From NCBI GenBank assembly GCA_900550745.1, contig URTO01000144.1:1-5702 (forward strand): 5,702 nt of DNA, given 5' to 3'. The notes under the pieces are model-generated. The model made no database searches. It saw only the letters and a program-made list of their open reading frames with translations, and was not told the origin of the DNA. The translations under genes and the position numbers were made by a program. Origin of the DNA: an uncultured Desulfovibrio sp. Its GTDB lineage: Bacteria > Desulfobacterota > Desulfovibrionia > Desulfovibrionales > Desulfovibrionaceae. Positions 5,618-5,702 of the stretch are shown piece by piece; positions within the stretch are counted from its first letter, which is position 1, and each line of letters opens with the position of its first letter.

Positions 5618-5702
5618 TGCTTTTTTCCTTGAAGTTCCACAGGGATAACCGACAAAATGCCTTAGCCCTGTATTCCGCCAAGAGGAAAACCGGAGAAAAA
5701 GG
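5618..5702 (+). other. Non-coding right end, possible ribosome binding site at the edge
   Basis: No open frame of useful length, promoter with acceptable spacing, or RNA gene is visible here. The final bases are purine-rich (GGAGAAAAAGG at 5692-5702) and resemble a ribosome binding site, so a plus-strand gene may start immediately after the window. Confidence 0.25.

Noticed and set aside
5400..5702. CRISPR array, tRNA or rRNA in the gene-free right end
   Set aside because: No regularly spaced repeats, cloverleaf or rRNA-like sequence is visible. The only repeats are the hairpins and the seven-base direct repeat already listed.

Overview
The window holds two kinds of DNA. From about 1126 to the right end it reads as a GC-rich proteobacterial chromosome. 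The gene set (a phosphomannomutase/phosphoglucomutase, HflK, HflC and a CI/S24-type regulator) and the HflK N-terminus (MNWDWDKLQEKR) recall Desulfovibrionaceae such as Desulfovibrio or Bilophila. That placement is from memory of those families and was not tested by a search. From 1 to about 1125 the sequence codes, on the minus strand, for part of a glycoside hydrolase family 2 protein. Its sequence and less GC-rich codon use look like Bacteroidales. The mixture suggests a gut or similar metagenome.

Layout: (1) 1-2142, minus strand, is one uninterrupted reading frame that leaves the window at base 1. Its first ~340 codons are the N-terminal three quarters of a phosphohexomutase, complete with catalytic serine, metal site and sugar-binding loop. 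At about 1108-1131 it changes without a stop or frameshift into the interior of a GH2 beta-galactosidase-like protein, including both likely catalytic glutamates. Neither half breaks at a domain boundary, so an assembly chimera or recombination scar is more likely than a designed fusion. (2) 2143-2629 is a divergent intergenic region. It holds a strong sigma70-like promoter for hflK (2433-2461), a weaker candidate for the mutase (2301-2329), two dyads and a leader hairpin. (3) 2630-5399, plus strand, is a compact operon of hflK, hflC (stop and start codons overlap) and an HTH/S24-like regulator gene 23 bp later. (4) 5400-5702 has no convincing gene. It contains a perfect 10-bp stem-loop directly after the operon, a larger structured element with two alternative pairings, and a possible 19-codon mini-ORF. 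The last bases are purine-rich and could be the ribosome binding site of a gene outside the window.

How the genes work together: HflK and HflC are inner-membrane SPFH proteins that form a complex around the FtsH protease and modulate turnover of membrane proteins. The regulator in the same transcript keeps the Ser/Lys pair of the LexA/CI family but shows no Ala-Gly or Cys-Gly cleavage site in its linker, so it may be a non-cleaving descendant of a phage-type repressor. No clearly new defence or mobile system is visible. The most notable points are the in-frame two-phylum fusion and the regulator joined to hflKC.
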